A stretch of 64,000 nucleotides of DNA from Nannochloropsis oceanica (Eukaryota; Sar; Eustigmatophyceae; Eustigmatales; Monodopsidaceae). This document shows, piece by piece, positions 42,542-53,311 of the stretch (positions within the stretch are counted from its first letter, which is position 1; the number at the start of each line of letters is the position of its first letter). The DNA lies in assembly GCA_004519485.1 (NCBI GenBank), contig CP038128.1, positions 885,001 to 949,000 on the forward strand. Reading direction: 5' to 3'. A program made the position numbers and the translations under genes. Below the pieces are notes generated by a model. It was given only the letters and a program-made list of their open reading frames with translations, was not told the DNA's origin and did not search any database.

Positions 42542-42820
42542 ATGAAGGGTTGGGACATGATGCACCGCGGCGTCCTGCTGGGCATGGGCTCATTGACGGC
42601 CATCGCAACGTACCGCAGCTGGTGCGAATACCAGAGGCGAATCGTTATTAATGAGCAAAAGGAGGCAGCCAGAAAAAAAGTCCGGGCTGCTCAGCGCGCT
42701 GCTGCGCAGGCCGCGGCTGAGGCACAGGAGGAAGTCAGGAGTCTGAGAAAAAAACAAGCTGCACGGAGGCATCTCAGCGGTGGAGGTGGTATAGAAGAAT
42801 TGGGGGCAGGTAGTGAGTAA
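42542..42820 (+). CDS. Small single-pass membrane protein, unknown
   Basis: Ninety-two residues starting MKGWDMMHRGVLLGMGSLTA, chosen because the CCGCAG acceptor lies just upstream; an in-frame ATG at 42515 is the alternative. One hydrophobic helix (about residues 9-23) is followed by RSWCEYQRR and a long Ala/Glu/Lys/Arg-rich helix ending in a Gly-rich tail. The shape resembles small accessory subunits of mitochondrial membrane complexes, but I cannot name a family. Confidence 0.45.
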   Translation: MKGWDMMHRGVLLGMGSLTAIATYRSWCEYQRRIVINEQKEAARKKVRAAQRAAAQAAAEAQEEVRSLRKKQAARRHLSGGGGIEELGAGSE

Positions 42821-43479
42821 GGAATGGAGGATGTGACTTTTCAAGACTGAGGAGAGGATTTTTTAGTTGGTCGATTGAAATGCCTGATGGTGTGTGGGAG
42901 TAGAAGACGTTTTGGTCAGAGGGAAGGACGGAGAAAGAAAGGAAAATGGAGAGGGTTAAGATGGGAAAGATGGGGCTGCGTGGTTGCCGTCATGAAGGAA
43001 CAAAACCAAGGGCTGTTGAGGAAAGCACATAGACATACAGACAAATTTGTCAACAGACGTACACACTCCTATATCAAGAAGGAAAAATACAAACATGTAT
43101 GAAATGTTGCCTGAGGAAGAAAAGTCAAAATATACATACGAATCTGAGGAGCGAAAAGAAGTAGGCAGCACCAGAAAGCTTGTTGCCAGCCAAATTACCC
43201 TTCTAGGGCCTAAAAGGTCAGTTTCTTCGTGTGTTGCCATTGTTAGGTCCCTGTAGTTCTGACTGGAACCTCGCTTGTCATTGTCCCTGTGTGGTCTCAC
43301 TCCTCATTTCCACCAGTTCCATCACTAAATTGGTGCGCTTGACACCATCTCGACCTCATTCCTTCGGCCCTGGCCCGTCCTCTCAGTTGTATATGGTATA
43401 CCGACTACCCCATGAGTCCGTCTCCCCATACCGTTTCCCACTCTGCTCTTGCGATTCGAGGCGGCACGCAGGGTGTGTT
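42821..43479. other. Intergenic region
   Basis: 3' flanks of the small membrane gene and of SEC61 gamma. No exon or repeat was recognised. Confidence 0.5.
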
Positions 43480-43802
43480 CTAGATGCCGCCCAGCAAAAT
43501 GTTGTTGATCGGAATGTGGATGAGCTTGACGAAGAAGCCGATAAAGCCCATGATGAGGAACCCCACGCTCGTGGCATAAGCTATCCGGGCAAACTCTGTA
43601 ACAAATTTAGGACGTAATATGAAAGTTTGGATAAAAGATGAGAAGAAAGGCATGGCGAGCGAGGACGTGTAAAGAACCCGACGGCCTTGCAAACGTTGGG
43701 TGTACCTTTTCGGTCCGGCTTGGTGCACTTCTTGACGAGGTGTGTGGAATCCTTCGCGAATTTCTTCAGGGGCTGGATGATGTGGGCGTTCACGTCGGAC
43801 AT
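43480..43802 (-). CDS. SEC61G: Protein translocase subunit Sec61 gamma
   Basis: Two exons, 43802-43706 and 43595-43480, with a 110-bp intron (GTACAC..ACAG, phase 1), give a 70-residue protein, the normal length of Sec61 gamma/SecE. The N-terminal cytosolic part ends in [15 protein letters not shown] and exon 2 starts [17 protein letters not shown]. The single membrane helix ends in [14 protein letters not shown], which is almost invariant in eukaryotes. It is the small tail-anchored clamp of the ER protein-conducting channel. The exon join falls exactly in the conserved K-D-R-K-E-F segment, which supports the model. Confidence 0.95.
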
Positions 43803-44755
43803 GATGGCAAAGTTTCTGAGGTGCCTGTGCGTCGAGAGGAAGGGCAGGTCCATGTAGGAAATCTTGTGAGCGGGAGGTCTCAACATGTGGAGCGAGGGAG
43901 AGTGCCAACCGCTTGAGGGCAGCCGTAGCATCCCCTTCACCATTTGTATACAGTGACGACGGGAAAATTGCAGTGCATTTTGCCCGCATGAGGTTGGGAA
44001 AGATCAAGGGTTTGTGTGAGCGGCTTCCGCGTCGTGATGACACGGAAGGGTGATAGTGGGTGAATGGCGGCTCTGTGCGGGGTCACCCGCCCTGCCCCTG
44101 CAACCCGACACAGCAAATCTCGCCAGCTGAATTTATCGCCCTGTGTTGCGGTTAGTGCGGCCGAGGGTCGTTGCTCCCATGCAACCATGCCAAGCCCATG
44201 ATCATCAATTAATTCAAACCGACCGCGCGCCGAGGAGGGGCGACACAGTGGAAAGTTTCCACCAAATTGGTTGCTGCCCGAGAGATGCTTTGCATGGTCA
44301 AATGCCACACCAACTCGGCCACTCTGCGCCAGACATCACCCATATGTTCTGGCCTACCCAGACACGAGCACTGGAGATGCGAAGTTGCAACATAAGTTTT
44401 TGGTAATAGGGTTGCGTGTCTCCGTTGACGGAGCGGTTTAGCATTTCGCCCTGGCCGCAAAAACTGATTCCTGCCACTGACTTCACTGTTCTCTCACCAC
44501 ATGCGACTCGCCCTGGCCACATAAACTGATTCTTCCTGTCTCCTGGGCAGTTTCTTCAATTTCTACCGCGCTTGTCGCGTACTCGCTTTACGTCTACCAT
44601 GCTCTGTAGACAGACATTAAGTTCACCCTCTATGCGGCTGACAGGGACCATATACAGTCCACATGATCAGACCGGCTGTCCGCTCAAACACTGACCCAAA
44701 CGCGTTGCCCCACCCCGCCCTCTCGATGCACAGGCACACAGGCATTAAGCACACC
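43803..44755. other. Divergent promoter region of SEC61G and NDPK
   Basis: About 950 bp. It contains a ~30-bp direct repeat (TCGCCCTGGCC followed by AAACTGATTC at 44446 and 44508, 62 bp apart). No exon was recognised. Confidence 0.5.
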
Positions 44756-45461
44756 ATGAGCACCGAACGCACGTACATTATGATAAAACCCGATGGTGTT
44801 CAACGGGGCTTGGTCGGAGAAATCATCGCGCGCTTCGAGCGCAAGGGTTTCAAGCTTGTGGCGCTCAAGTCGCTCAATGCTTCCAAGGACCTTTTGAATG
44901 AGCACTACCAGGATTTGGCTGACAAGCCCTTTTTTGCCGGTCTCGTCACTTACATGAGCTCGGGCCCTGTCATCGCCATGGTCTGGGAGGGCCTGAACGC
45001 TGTCAAGGAGGGCCGCAAGGTATGCATCGGGTCATTCTCTCTTCAGTTCTCAGCTTTCGATCCTTATCACTCTTGCTCTATTTTGATATATCCTCTTTTG
45101 CTCTCATCACTGTTTGATTCCGCCTTGGCTGATCCCTCTTCCGTTCTCATCTTTCACTCAGATGCTTGGTGCCACCAAGCCGTCCGACAGCGCCCCTGGC
45201 ACGATCCGCGGCGACTTTGCCCTTGACGTAAGTGTGCTTTGATATCTTCGATTGTCTGTGTATCGTCCCATCTTGATACATTTTGTGCAAACCTCTCACT
45301 TTACAACCGAACGTATTTTTTCGACATCCCTGTAGGTGGGCCGCAATATCTGTCACGGCTCTGACTCCGTCGAGTCTGCTCAGCGAGAGATCGGCCTCTG
45401 GTTTGGCGAGGGCTTGGCTGAATGGAATGCAAACAACTACTCTTGGGTGTACGAGAAGTAA
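44756..45461 (+). CDS. NDK: Nucleoside diphosphate kinase
   Basis: Three exons: 44756-45019, 45162-45227 and 45336-45461, with introns of 142 and 108 bp, both phase 0 and GT-AG. They give 151 residues, the standard length for group I NDP kinases. The enzyme moves the terminal phosphate from ATP to other nucleoside diphosphates through a phosphohistidine. [19 protein letters not shown] opens the protein, and [12 protein letters not shown] carries the active-site His117. A longer in-frame N-terminus from the ATG at 44663 (adding 31 residues rich in Pro, Arg and His) is possible and could be a targeting form, but the ATG before [11 protein letters not shown] matches the family start. Confidence 0.95.
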
Positions 45462-45826
45462 AGTGGCCGGACCTTTCAATCTCGTCACTGTCGTCGACGA
45501 CGTAATCCGCAGCCGGTTCTCAGGAAAGAACTGAGTAGAAACTTAAGAGCCCACAATGGAGCGTGTCCTCTGGAATGAAAGCACGGGGAAGAGGGAGTTG
45601 GAGGTTTGTTTGACTGGGTTAAAGCTTAAGGTCGGAGTGAAAACGGAAGACGGCAACTCGCTCCTAAAGCAGGGAGATGATAGGCGCGGTGAGGGACTAA
45701 GAAAACTCGATTTGAAAACAAGGCATGACAGTATCCCGAGCCAGTAGCTTGTCATTTAATTTTCTTTGCTATAGATTGGCGAACACAACAAAAGAACATA
45801 TTCACGTTCTCCAAGCTCTAATGCTG
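45462..45826. other. Convergent 3' intergenic region
   Basis: Between the NDP kinase stop and the LysA stop. UTR-like; nothing else recognised. Confidence 0.6.
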
Positions 45827-47263
45827 TCAAGAAAGTGCGCTGGCAGGCAAATCAAGCTCATTTTGAAGGGTCTGATCCAGTGTCTGCCGCCGGCGGATGA
45901 GGTGGAAAATGCCACCAGACGCATACATCACCTCGGGAGCTTCCGGAAAGGAGTTATAGTTTTTGGTGCTCATTCCCGCACAGTAGGCTCCCGAGCCTTC
46001 CACCACCACCAAGTCCCCAATGTCAGCCACCGTCATCTTCCGCTCGGCAATCGTGTCGGCCTCTCCTGGCGCAGGCGTGAGCAAATCCCCCGACTCGCAG
46101 CAGTGGCCCACCACCACATACGATGCTGTCTGCTCAGCCCGGGTCTTGTCCTTGGGAATCACAATCAACGGGTGTTGCGCCCCATACAAGGAAGGGCGCA
46201 GGACCTCGGTCATACCCGCGTCCAACTTCAGGAAAGTGTGCGCGCTGGTGGTAGTCTTGTCCTGAATAGCACACACCAAAGCCCCGGCATTGGCCACCAA
46301 AAATGTGCCCGGCTCCACTTCCAAATGGAGCTTTCGGCCCGTCTCTTGTGCAAAGTCCTCGAACTTCTTCTGCACGGGCGCGCCAATCTTAAGCAAGTCT
46401 GTCGAAGCCTCATAGCTCATGCGACCTACCTTGTAGCCCCCCCCCAGATTCAGAGTCATCACCTTGGGAAACTCCCGCACCAGATCCAAGGACAACGTTG
46501 CCACATTCTGCCACACGGCCGGATCAGAGCCCGAGCCAATGTGGGTATGGATGCGTACCACCTCTAGGTCGTGCGTGGCCACTACCGCCTTGACCTCGGG
46601 GAGCAACTCGTGCCATATCCCGAAGGCAGACGAAGGACCCCCCACATTCGTCTTGCCGGTGCCGCCTGAGCCCACGCCGGGGTTGAAGCGTAGGCCCACC
46701 TTCCCTCCTGGACACTTTTGCCCGAAACGCTTCAGCTGTGAGATGGAGCAGGCATTGATCTGCACGCCCTGCGCCACGTACTCGTCAAAATCAGACGGCA
46801 GCTCTTGCGACGACAAACTGATGTGCGACGGTGGCACGCCAGCTCGCATGGCCCGCTTGATCTCATAGCCCGACGAAGCATCCACATGCAAACCCAGGCT
46901 ATTAAATAGCTTCAGGATGGCGGCGTTAGGGCTGGCCTTCATCGCGTACCGCACTGTCAGGCCAAACGCGTTGGGAAACGCCAGGGCCTGCTTGGCGCTA
47001 GCGGTGAGCGTGCTCATGTCGTACACGTAGGTGGGAGTGCCAAATTCATTCGCAACTGCCTCAACTAGCTCGGGAGTCAGAAAACGCAGCTTTTCTAGCT
47101 CTTCTGATGACTCTCCATAGACACCGTCTGCAGCCGCCACGATTAACCCTCCCCTCCTGATGCTGCGGCTGTGGATGCTGCGTCCCTCGAAGGACGAGAA
47201 GTGTGGCTGCAAAAAAGCGGTGGCCAAGCACGCGGAGACCACCAAAAGCAAAAGGGCCCGCAT
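45827..47263 (-). CDS. lysA: Diaminopimelate decarboxylase, plastid-targeted
   Basis: PLP-dependent decarboxylase of fold type III that converts meso-diaminopimelate to lysine, the last step of plastid lysine synthesis. Start chosen at ATG 47263 (478 residues), because it begins a signal peptide, MRALLLLVVSACLATAF, ending in an ATAF motif followed by an Arg/Ser-rich transit stretch. This is the bipartite leader of complex red-derived plastids; the longer upstream start would bury it. PLP lysine is K109 in YAMKAS. HTHIGSG, NLGGGYKVG, EPGTFLVANAG and CCESGDLL follow, as in LysA rather than ornithine decarboxylase. No intron. Nuclear, cytosolically made, acting in the plastid stroma. Confidence 0.93.
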   Translation of the reverse strand: MRALLLLVVSACLATAFLQPHFSSFEGRSIHSRSIRRGGLIVAAADGVYGESSEELEKLRFLTPELVEAVANEFGTPTYVYDMSTLTASAKQALAFPNAFGLTVRYAMKASPNAAILKLFNSLGLHVDASSGYEIKRAMRAGVPPSHISLSSQELPSDFDEYVAQGVQINACSISQLKRFGQKCPGGKVGLRFNPGVGSGGTGKTNVGGPSSAFGIWHELLPEVKAVVATHDLEVVRIHTHIGSGSDPAVWQNVATLSLDLVREFPKVMTLNLGGGYKVGRMSYEASTDLLKIGAPVQKKFEDFAQETGRKLHLEVEPGTFLVANAGALVCAIQDKTTTSAHTFLKLDAGMTEVLRPSLYGAQHPLIVIPKDKTRAEQTASYVVVGHCCESGDLLTPAPGEADTIAERKMTVADIGDLVVVEGSGAYCAGMSTKNYNSFPEAPEVMYASGGIFHLIRRRQTLDQTLQNELDLPASALS

Positions 47264-48663
47264 GCTGGTGGGCGCTGTGATTGTGTCCAGGGTAGGGGTT
47301 AAGATGTGAGCTAAGGTAAAAAAGTGTCCTTTATTTAGGAGGTCGGCGCAATCGCCACGCAAGATCACTCTGAAATTATGCAGCGCGCGAGAAAAGCAAA
47401 GGACGGCAAAGCAAAGGACGGCCATCTAAACATTCAGTCCTCACCTGCCATGTTTTCTTACCAATTTACGATTATGTACCCAACACGTATATCTTAATTC
47501 TTTTCTATGGAAGTATCTTGAAATTTTGCGGGGCGGATAGTCCCGTCAGGGCCCGGTCAGCGAGGGCCTGAGAGTTTCCTGCCTAACGGGCTGTGCTACG
47601 CTCCGATGCACTTCGCTAAAACATGCGTCCGTAACCCCTTCCAAGATGTTGGTCCCCTTGTGCCCGTGAGCGAAACGAGGTCTCAAGCCTTCAGTAGCAC
47701 AAGGCACCTTCAACACGACCACGCACGCGTGAATGCGCACTAATCTAGCGGCCAGTGACAGAACCTTGCTTGCTCCCGTATCGAGTCTAGGTGGCATAAT
47801 TTACTCCCCATCCCTTGCCTGAGAAAAGGAGCATCAGTCAAAGCTCGAGCAACACTTAAGAAATCGACTTCGCACTGCGTAGGTGCAACCCCACATATAA
47901 AGATTTTTACCAGGCAAGTCAAGGACCACCAACATAACCATAATGGTTTCTCTGCGGCCCCTGCCGATTGTCCTTCTAGCGTTGACGACCGCATTTCCTG
48001 ATTGGCATAAACCCTCTTATTTGCTATTGACCGTTCTTCCTTGCCTGAAACGATCCGTTTAGCTGTACATTATACACGATATGCTCGCTTTACACTTCCT
48101 GCATGGGGCTCTGGCGAATGATGAGGATATCGATGGGCGCACCACCGCTGACTATGTATGTGCGGCGGCTGTTCCGCACCTTTTCGTGGATGTCAACACC
48201 CTCGCTGCGCAACCACGAAGTGCCATTCAGTTTAATCAGCGAATCGACTTTGCAGTCTGGAGCACTGCAGATCTACTCAGCGTAGGGAAAACCGTGGCTC
48301 TGAGTGCGAACGTGACCTGCTGGCATTAGTTACTACTATTCTAAAGGGAATAAAATAGATGATGCGAGCCTCTTGAAGAATGGAAGCCGACCATTTGTAA
48401 TCCTCCTAGGCAGCGTTGCCAAAATGAAGGGTTCGTAAATTTTGTTTTGGGGAAAGAGTAAAGAGAAAACGCATGACCGAAACGTGAAGCTCGCCCGTAA
48501 GAGTGACTCAATCTAACAAAAGAAATTAAAATACGCACCGGACAGATATAGGTCACCCTACTATTCTGCGTGTACATTTGCTTTCATCTCTTTCTCTGAT
48601 ATGTACATCCGCCCATATTGACACAAACCCCACCCAGTTACGCGTCTCCCTCCGACTGGAAAA
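47264..48663. other. Intergenic region with an orphan exon-like piece
   Basis: About 1.4 kb upstream of lysA and downstream of DDX41. A minus-strand stretch at about 48090-48270 looks like a terminal exon: after a CTGCAG acceptor it reads DSLIKLNGTSWLRSEGV, VRNSRRTYIV and GGAPIDILIIRQ, then a stop. No partner exon was found. The remainder shows no gene. Confidence 0.3.
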
Positions 48664-50619
48664 CTAATACTCCCCTCCATACCCGCCCGACGAGATAAGC
48701 ATATCCCGTCTCCCCGTTCCTAATCGCCTTGCATCCTTGTCGATCTTCGGACAATCCGTAATTCGGTGCCCCAAGCCCCCGCAGAACGCACACCCCCTCA
48801 CCCCATCAATAGCCCCCGTTAAATCTGCGTCCGGATCCTCCAGCGCTTCCAAAACAGGAGGCACCCGTTGCCTCGCCTCAATCAGCAGATGCTTCAAATC
48901 AAGCAAGGTACTCTGCTCGACTTCGGCGTTGATAAACGTGGTGGCCACACCTGTCTTTCCGCAACGACCGGTTCGACCGATGCGATGTACGTAATTTTCA
49001 ATCTCATGAGGCATGTCAAAATTGATCACATGCTCGATGTTTGGGAAATCCAATCCCTTGGCCGCGACATCTGTGGCGACCAAAACATCTTTGAAACCAC
49101 TTTTAAATTCCCTGATGGCCTCATCACGTTCGGTTTGGTCTTTGCTTCCATGGATGGCCACCGCGTCCACTCCTTTGAGGAGTAGATACTCGTGAATGTT
49201 GTCTACATCACTTTTCCGCTCACAGAAAATCATCACGGGCGGCGCTGTCTTCTGCAAGCATTGCAACAAGTAGACAATCTTAGCGTCCTTTTTGACAAGC
49301 TCCACCTCTTGTACGACGTCCAAATTGGCCGCCCCTGCCCGACCGACGTTCACCAGGACCGGGCGCACCAATGTCTGCTTGGCAAAGTCCTGGATCTTCT
49401 GAGGCATCGTCGCCGAGAACAGCAGCGTCTGGCGTTGTTGCTTAAAATGGTTCATGATCTCCGCTACCTCCTCATCAAAGCCCAGGTCCAACATCCTGTC
49501 CGCTTCATCCAAGCAAAAGTACCGGCACAGGTTTAGGTTCATCTTCTTCAACTGCAACAGATCTCGCAACCTCCCCGGGGTTGCAACTACGATATGTACC
49601 CCCTGTCGTTGCACCGCATCAATCTGCGCCCGCTTGTCCATCCCACCGATGCACAATAACGCCCTGGGCCGAGGAAACCCCCCCTGTCCCAAGGCCTCGC
49701 AGTAGAAGTCAAGCACCTCGAACGTCTGCCCTGCCAACTCGCGTGACGGACAGAGAATGACCCCAATCGGACCCTCACCCCCTTCCAGCGGCATCTTCTT
49801 CTCCTCTGCCAGCGCCAGCATTACGAGGGGTAAGCCAAAGGTCATGGTCTTCCCTGAGCCCGTAAAGGCAATGCCCACCATGTCACGTCCGCTCAAGAGC
49901 ACGGGGAGGCCCTGCACCTGGATGGGGGTAGGCTTGGCAATGCCCTTCTTAGCCAGCGCGTTCATGATGGGCTCAGGGAAGCGCATGTCCTTGAAGTTCT
50001 TGATGGGAGGCGGCAAGTCAACGCCTTCGCAAATGATGTGCCATTTTTTCCGGAACGTCGCACAATCCTCGGCGGTCATGGCGCGGATGTGCGAGGGGGG
50101 CGTCCACCCAGTCTTGAGACTTTCCGTGTACCTGAAACCTTGTGCCCGTTCTGCTGCTGATTGCAAGGCATTGGTCTGCACTTGGTTAGCTTCTCCCAAT
50201 ATGCGCAGCTCTTGCTGCTTTTGTAGCTCCATCTTGATGAGGGTAGGGTCCATGTGCTCTCGCTTCTTTTTCATCTCATCTGTCACGTCCAACAAGCTTC
50301 GCTTGGCGTCCGCGAGCTCCGCGTCCAGGACTGACATTACCGTCGTTACATCTGCACCACTTATATTCATGCGTCTGTTATCCTTTGCGCCGTTGCCCTG
50401 AGGATGGTCGCCGAGGCCCTTTTGCTCCTCCCGGGCACCTCCGATGTTATGCAGCTCGCCGCCGTTGCTGGGTTGGCATTTGCGCTGGCGCTGCTTAAAC
50501 GACACGTATGGGACGTAGTCGTCCGAACTTTGCAGAAGGGCCTTAAGCTTTTCGTCCTCCTCGTCCACTTCCTGGCGCCGCCGCTTGCTGGTGCTGCTGC
50601 TGCTGCTGCTGTCGTTCAT
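48664..50619 (-). CDS. DDX41: DEAD-box RNA helicase DDX41 (Abstrakt)
   Basis: Single exon, 651 residues from an ATG. It is an ATP-dependent RNA helicase of the spliceosome, also linked to genome stability. The Ser-rich N-terminus carries DDYVPYVSFKQRQRK, typical of DDX41. Then come the Q-motif region (KPTPIQVQGLP), motif I AFTGSGKT (251-258), DEAD (371-374), SAT (402-404), and HRIGRTGR in the second domain. A C-terminal CCHC zinc knuckle, CAFCGGLGHRITDC (610-623), distinguishes DDX41 from most DEAD proteins, as do GWTPPSHIR and the IICEGVDLPPPIKNF segment. All motifs are intact. It is divergent with CbbX, 348 bp apart. Confidence 0.95.
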   Translation of the reverse strand: MNDSSSSSSTSKRRRQEVDEEDEKLKALLQSSDDYVPYVSFKQRQRKCQPSNGGELHNIGGAREEQKGLGDHPQGNGAKDNRRMNISGADVTTVMSVLDAELADAKRSLLDVTDEMKKKREHMDPTLIKMELQKQQELRILGEANQVQTNALQSAAERAQGFRYTESLKTGWTPPSHIRAMTAEDCATFRKKWHIICEGVDLPPPIKNFKDMRFPEPIMNALAKKGIAKPTPIQVQGLPVLLSGRDMVGIAFTGSGKTMTFGLPLVMLALAEEKKMPLEGGEGPIGVILCPSRELAGQTFEVLDFYCEALGQGGFPRPRALLCIGGMDKRAQIDAVQRQGVHIVVATPGRLRDLLQLKKMNLNLCRYFCLDEADRMLDLGFDEEVAEIMNHFKQQRQTLLFSATMPQKIQDFAKQTLVRPVLVNVGRAGAANLDVVQEVELVKKDAKIVYLLQCLQKTAPPVMIFCERKSDVDNIHEYLLLKGVDAVAIHGSKDQTERDEAIREFKSGFKDVLVATDVAAKGLDFPNIEHVINFDMPHEIENYVHRIGRTGRCGKTGVATTFINAEVEQSTLLDLKHLLIEARQRVPPVLEALEDPDADLTGAIDGVRGCAFCGGLGHRITDCPKIDKDARRLGTGRRDMLISSGGYGGEY

Positions 50620-50967
50620 CCTTGTGCTCGGATGAGAGGAATATGGGGCGGTGGGTACTTCCTTGGCTTATTGCTCTCTCAAGATAGGCTGCGGGCTATT
50701 CAGGCTATGACTGTAGTGTGTAGGACAATAAGTGGGGACTCAACAGGGTTGAGGTGTAACGCGTGCAGGGGTGGCGGTGTCCGGACGTTTACGACGGTCA
50801 TTCACTTGTCACCGACGAAGACAGTAGTATGATGAGTCATGCCTCGGCTCTGGGGGATAGATACCTTTTCTCGGGTCAATCCTTCTATTCCTACATTAAT
50901 GATGCTCACGTTACCGCCTCCCCCTTACATTCACGCATAGTTTTAACACGCAAACGACAACTCCGCA
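50620..50967. promoter_or_regulatory. Bidirectional promoter region DDX41/CbbX
   Basis: The 348-bp spacer separates the ATG of DDX41 (minus) from the ATG of CbbX (plus) and must hold both start regions. No core promoter motif could be assigned with confidence. Confidence 0.45.
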
Positions 50968-52483
50968 ATGGTGGTGACAGCATGGAAGGCGACTCTTATT
51001 GGGAGCTGTCTCTTCTTGGCCAGTGGCTTCCAGGTATGGCGGAGGGATGGTGAAATGTTTTGTGTTTGCAAATTCATCATGACGGGGGGGGCCAAGTGTG
51101 CTTGCTTTCATGTGGCCACGGACCTATGTCGTGATCATGCACATGCACTGGGTCCCAGGCTTATTGAGAGAAGTCATCTGTCTGTCTAGTTATGCTTCGA
51201 CGTGACCCTTTATGTACACCCGCCGTCGCATGGACCACTGCTTTTTTGCTAGCTTATTTTCTCGCCCTTTGCCTCACTCCCACGAAAAGGTGCCTGCGCC
51301 CTGCGCTCCGGGCCGTCGCCTGCCAGTGTGCATGGCGGAGGGAGAGGCGCCCTCCAAGCACGGTGGCCTGACGTACAACAAGGAGAAGGCCATGGCGGGG
51401 GACATCAACTCGGGCAACTACCGCAAGCTGAGTGATGCCATGATCCGCGCAGAGAAGGAGGCCAAGCGCAACGAGGAAGAGAAAAAGCAGCGAGAAATGG
51501 CTGAGGAACTCGCACGCCAGGCCCGAGCCAAGAAGGTGGCGAAGTTGAACTCCGTCATGTCCACGCCCAAGCAGACTGTGGGCTCTGCGGACGAGTTCAG
51601 CTGGGATGGCGGCGTGCAGGGTGCGCTTGACAAGCTGGAGACAGAGCTGATTGGTTTGAAGCCTGTCAAGTCCCGTGTGCGGGAGCTGGCCAGTATGTTG
51701 GTGGTGGACAAGATGCGACAGTCTATCGGGCTTGACCCCTTCATCTCCGACGGCCTGCACATGTGCTTCACCGGTGCACCCGGCACAGGAAAGACGACGG
51801 TGGCATTCCGCATGGGTGATATCTTCAAGGCAATGGGCTACTGTCGGTCGGGACACGTGGTGCTGGCCACGCGCGACACGCTGGTAGGCCAGTATGTCGG
51901 GCACACGGGCCCCAAGACAAAGGAGGTGATCAAGCAGGCGATGGGCGGCATCCTGTTTATTGATGAGGCCTACTATCTGTACAACGCTGGCAACGACCGG
52001 GACTACGGCGTAGAGTCCATCGAGATCCTACTTAAGGTCATGGAGCAGCGCTCGTCCGACCTTATCGTCATCTTCGCCGGCTATAAGGACCGCATGGACC
52101 AATTCTTTTCCTACATCCCGGGCATGCAGTCACGTGTAAACCTGCATATTGACTTTCCCGACATGGAACCCGACGATTTGGTGGAGGTGGGGAAGCTCAT
52201 GTTCAATAACATGGAGTACAAGCTTTCTCCTGATGCTGAGCCTGCTTTGCGTGAGTATGTAACGCTGCGCAAGGACAAACTCTTCTTTTCCAACGCCCGC
52301 TCAGTCCGTAATGCCGTGGACTTAGCGCGCATGTCGGCAGCAAACCGCGTGTACGAGATCGCGACGGCGCCAGGGGCGACTGGGGTCATCACCCTTGATG
52401 ACCTGACGGAGATCAAGAAGGAGGACTTCGATGGCTTGTTAGATCTGGTCAGGAACGCCTCAGACGATGCTATCCTTGCCTAA
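50968..52483 (+). CDS. cbbX: Red-type Rubisco activase CbbX, nuclear-encoded, plastid-targeted
   Basis: AAA+ ATPase that frees inhibitory sugar phosphates from red-type (form ID) Rubisco by pulling on the large-subunit C-terminus. Exon 1 (50968-51033, 22 codons) encodes a signal peptide ending LFLASGFQ. After a 256-bp phase-0 GT-AG intron, exon 2 (51290-52483) starts VPAPCAPGRRLPVCMAEGEA, a transit-like stretch. The total is 419 residues. ASGF is a form of the ASAFAP plastid motif. Walker A GAPGTGKT is at 184-191, Walker B with D247-E248 (ILFIDEA), then a GY loop and sensor regions as in CbbX. In red algae and their derivatives, plastid-encoded and nuclear CbbX subunits work together; this would be the nuclear one. 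Confidence 0.93.
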
Positions 52484-53311
52484 GAGATGAAGAAAGTGGG
52501 AGCACAATCCTTGGGTTGCATGCGTGTGTCGGAGTGGCCATCACCCCGCCGTCCCTTCAGAAATTAAAGCCTGTATAGGTTGCGCTATGTTTCCCCTTTC
52601 GGTTCTGGCATCATAGCCAATCTGAGAAAACTTCATTCGTCAGGATCGTGGTCAGGGAGAGATCTCAGGAGCAAGAGATAATGAGGCACGAATTTGTGAA
52701 ATCCGTACGTTCATCTTATTAAATCCTGTTTTGTGCTGTTTGAGTGGTTAAAGCTCTTATGAGTATAGTTGTACGCATTGTAAGCGGGGGGAAGAAAGAG
52801 AAGGAAAATGATATCGCAGACAGATGAGAATGTGGCCACTGCAAAAGAATCACATGCGATGATTTGATTGCTTTTCAGCATTTGTATTCCTTTCGATCGA
52901 TGGAATCCTTCAAGCAGCTGGTTCATGGATTCGGTTTCCTCTGTGGGTAGACCATTGTCGCGTATGAATTCTAGCAAATAATCGATGAAGTAATTGACCG
53001 TACAAATTACGTCTTGAAGTGTCTAGAGGGATGTTTTCGATTTTCCATCGACGGCAAAGCATTTCTTCGCATTTCTTCCCTTTCCCATTAATTAAAGATT
53101 TATTAATTTGTTGTGCGATGATCAGACCCGTAGAGATGATCAAGCAGACCCGCAAAACTTTTAAGCTGAGTCCTGAGTCGCCCGCACACAAATGTAACCC
53201 ATTCTCGTCTACTCCAGTACAGATACAGAGCAATACATAATATTAGGCTTCACGGATCCTTCCATGTCGCAGGTTATAATTGCGCCATCCACCAGTTATA
53301 CCGCAACGCCG
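52484..53311. other. Intergenic region, possible minus-strand terminal exon
   Basis: A minus-strand piece at about 53020-52711 reads VNYFIDYLLEFIRDNGLP and ESMNQLLEGFHRSKG, then a hydrophobic tail, after a possible TCAAG acceptor. It could be the end of a small gene, but I could not place its start. Otherwise empty. Confidence 0.25.

Noticed and set aside
47264-47425. Longer N-terminus of LysA from ATG 47425
   Set aside because: It would place 54 residues before a textbook signal peptide with an ATAF motif; the ATG at 47263 fits plastid targeting.
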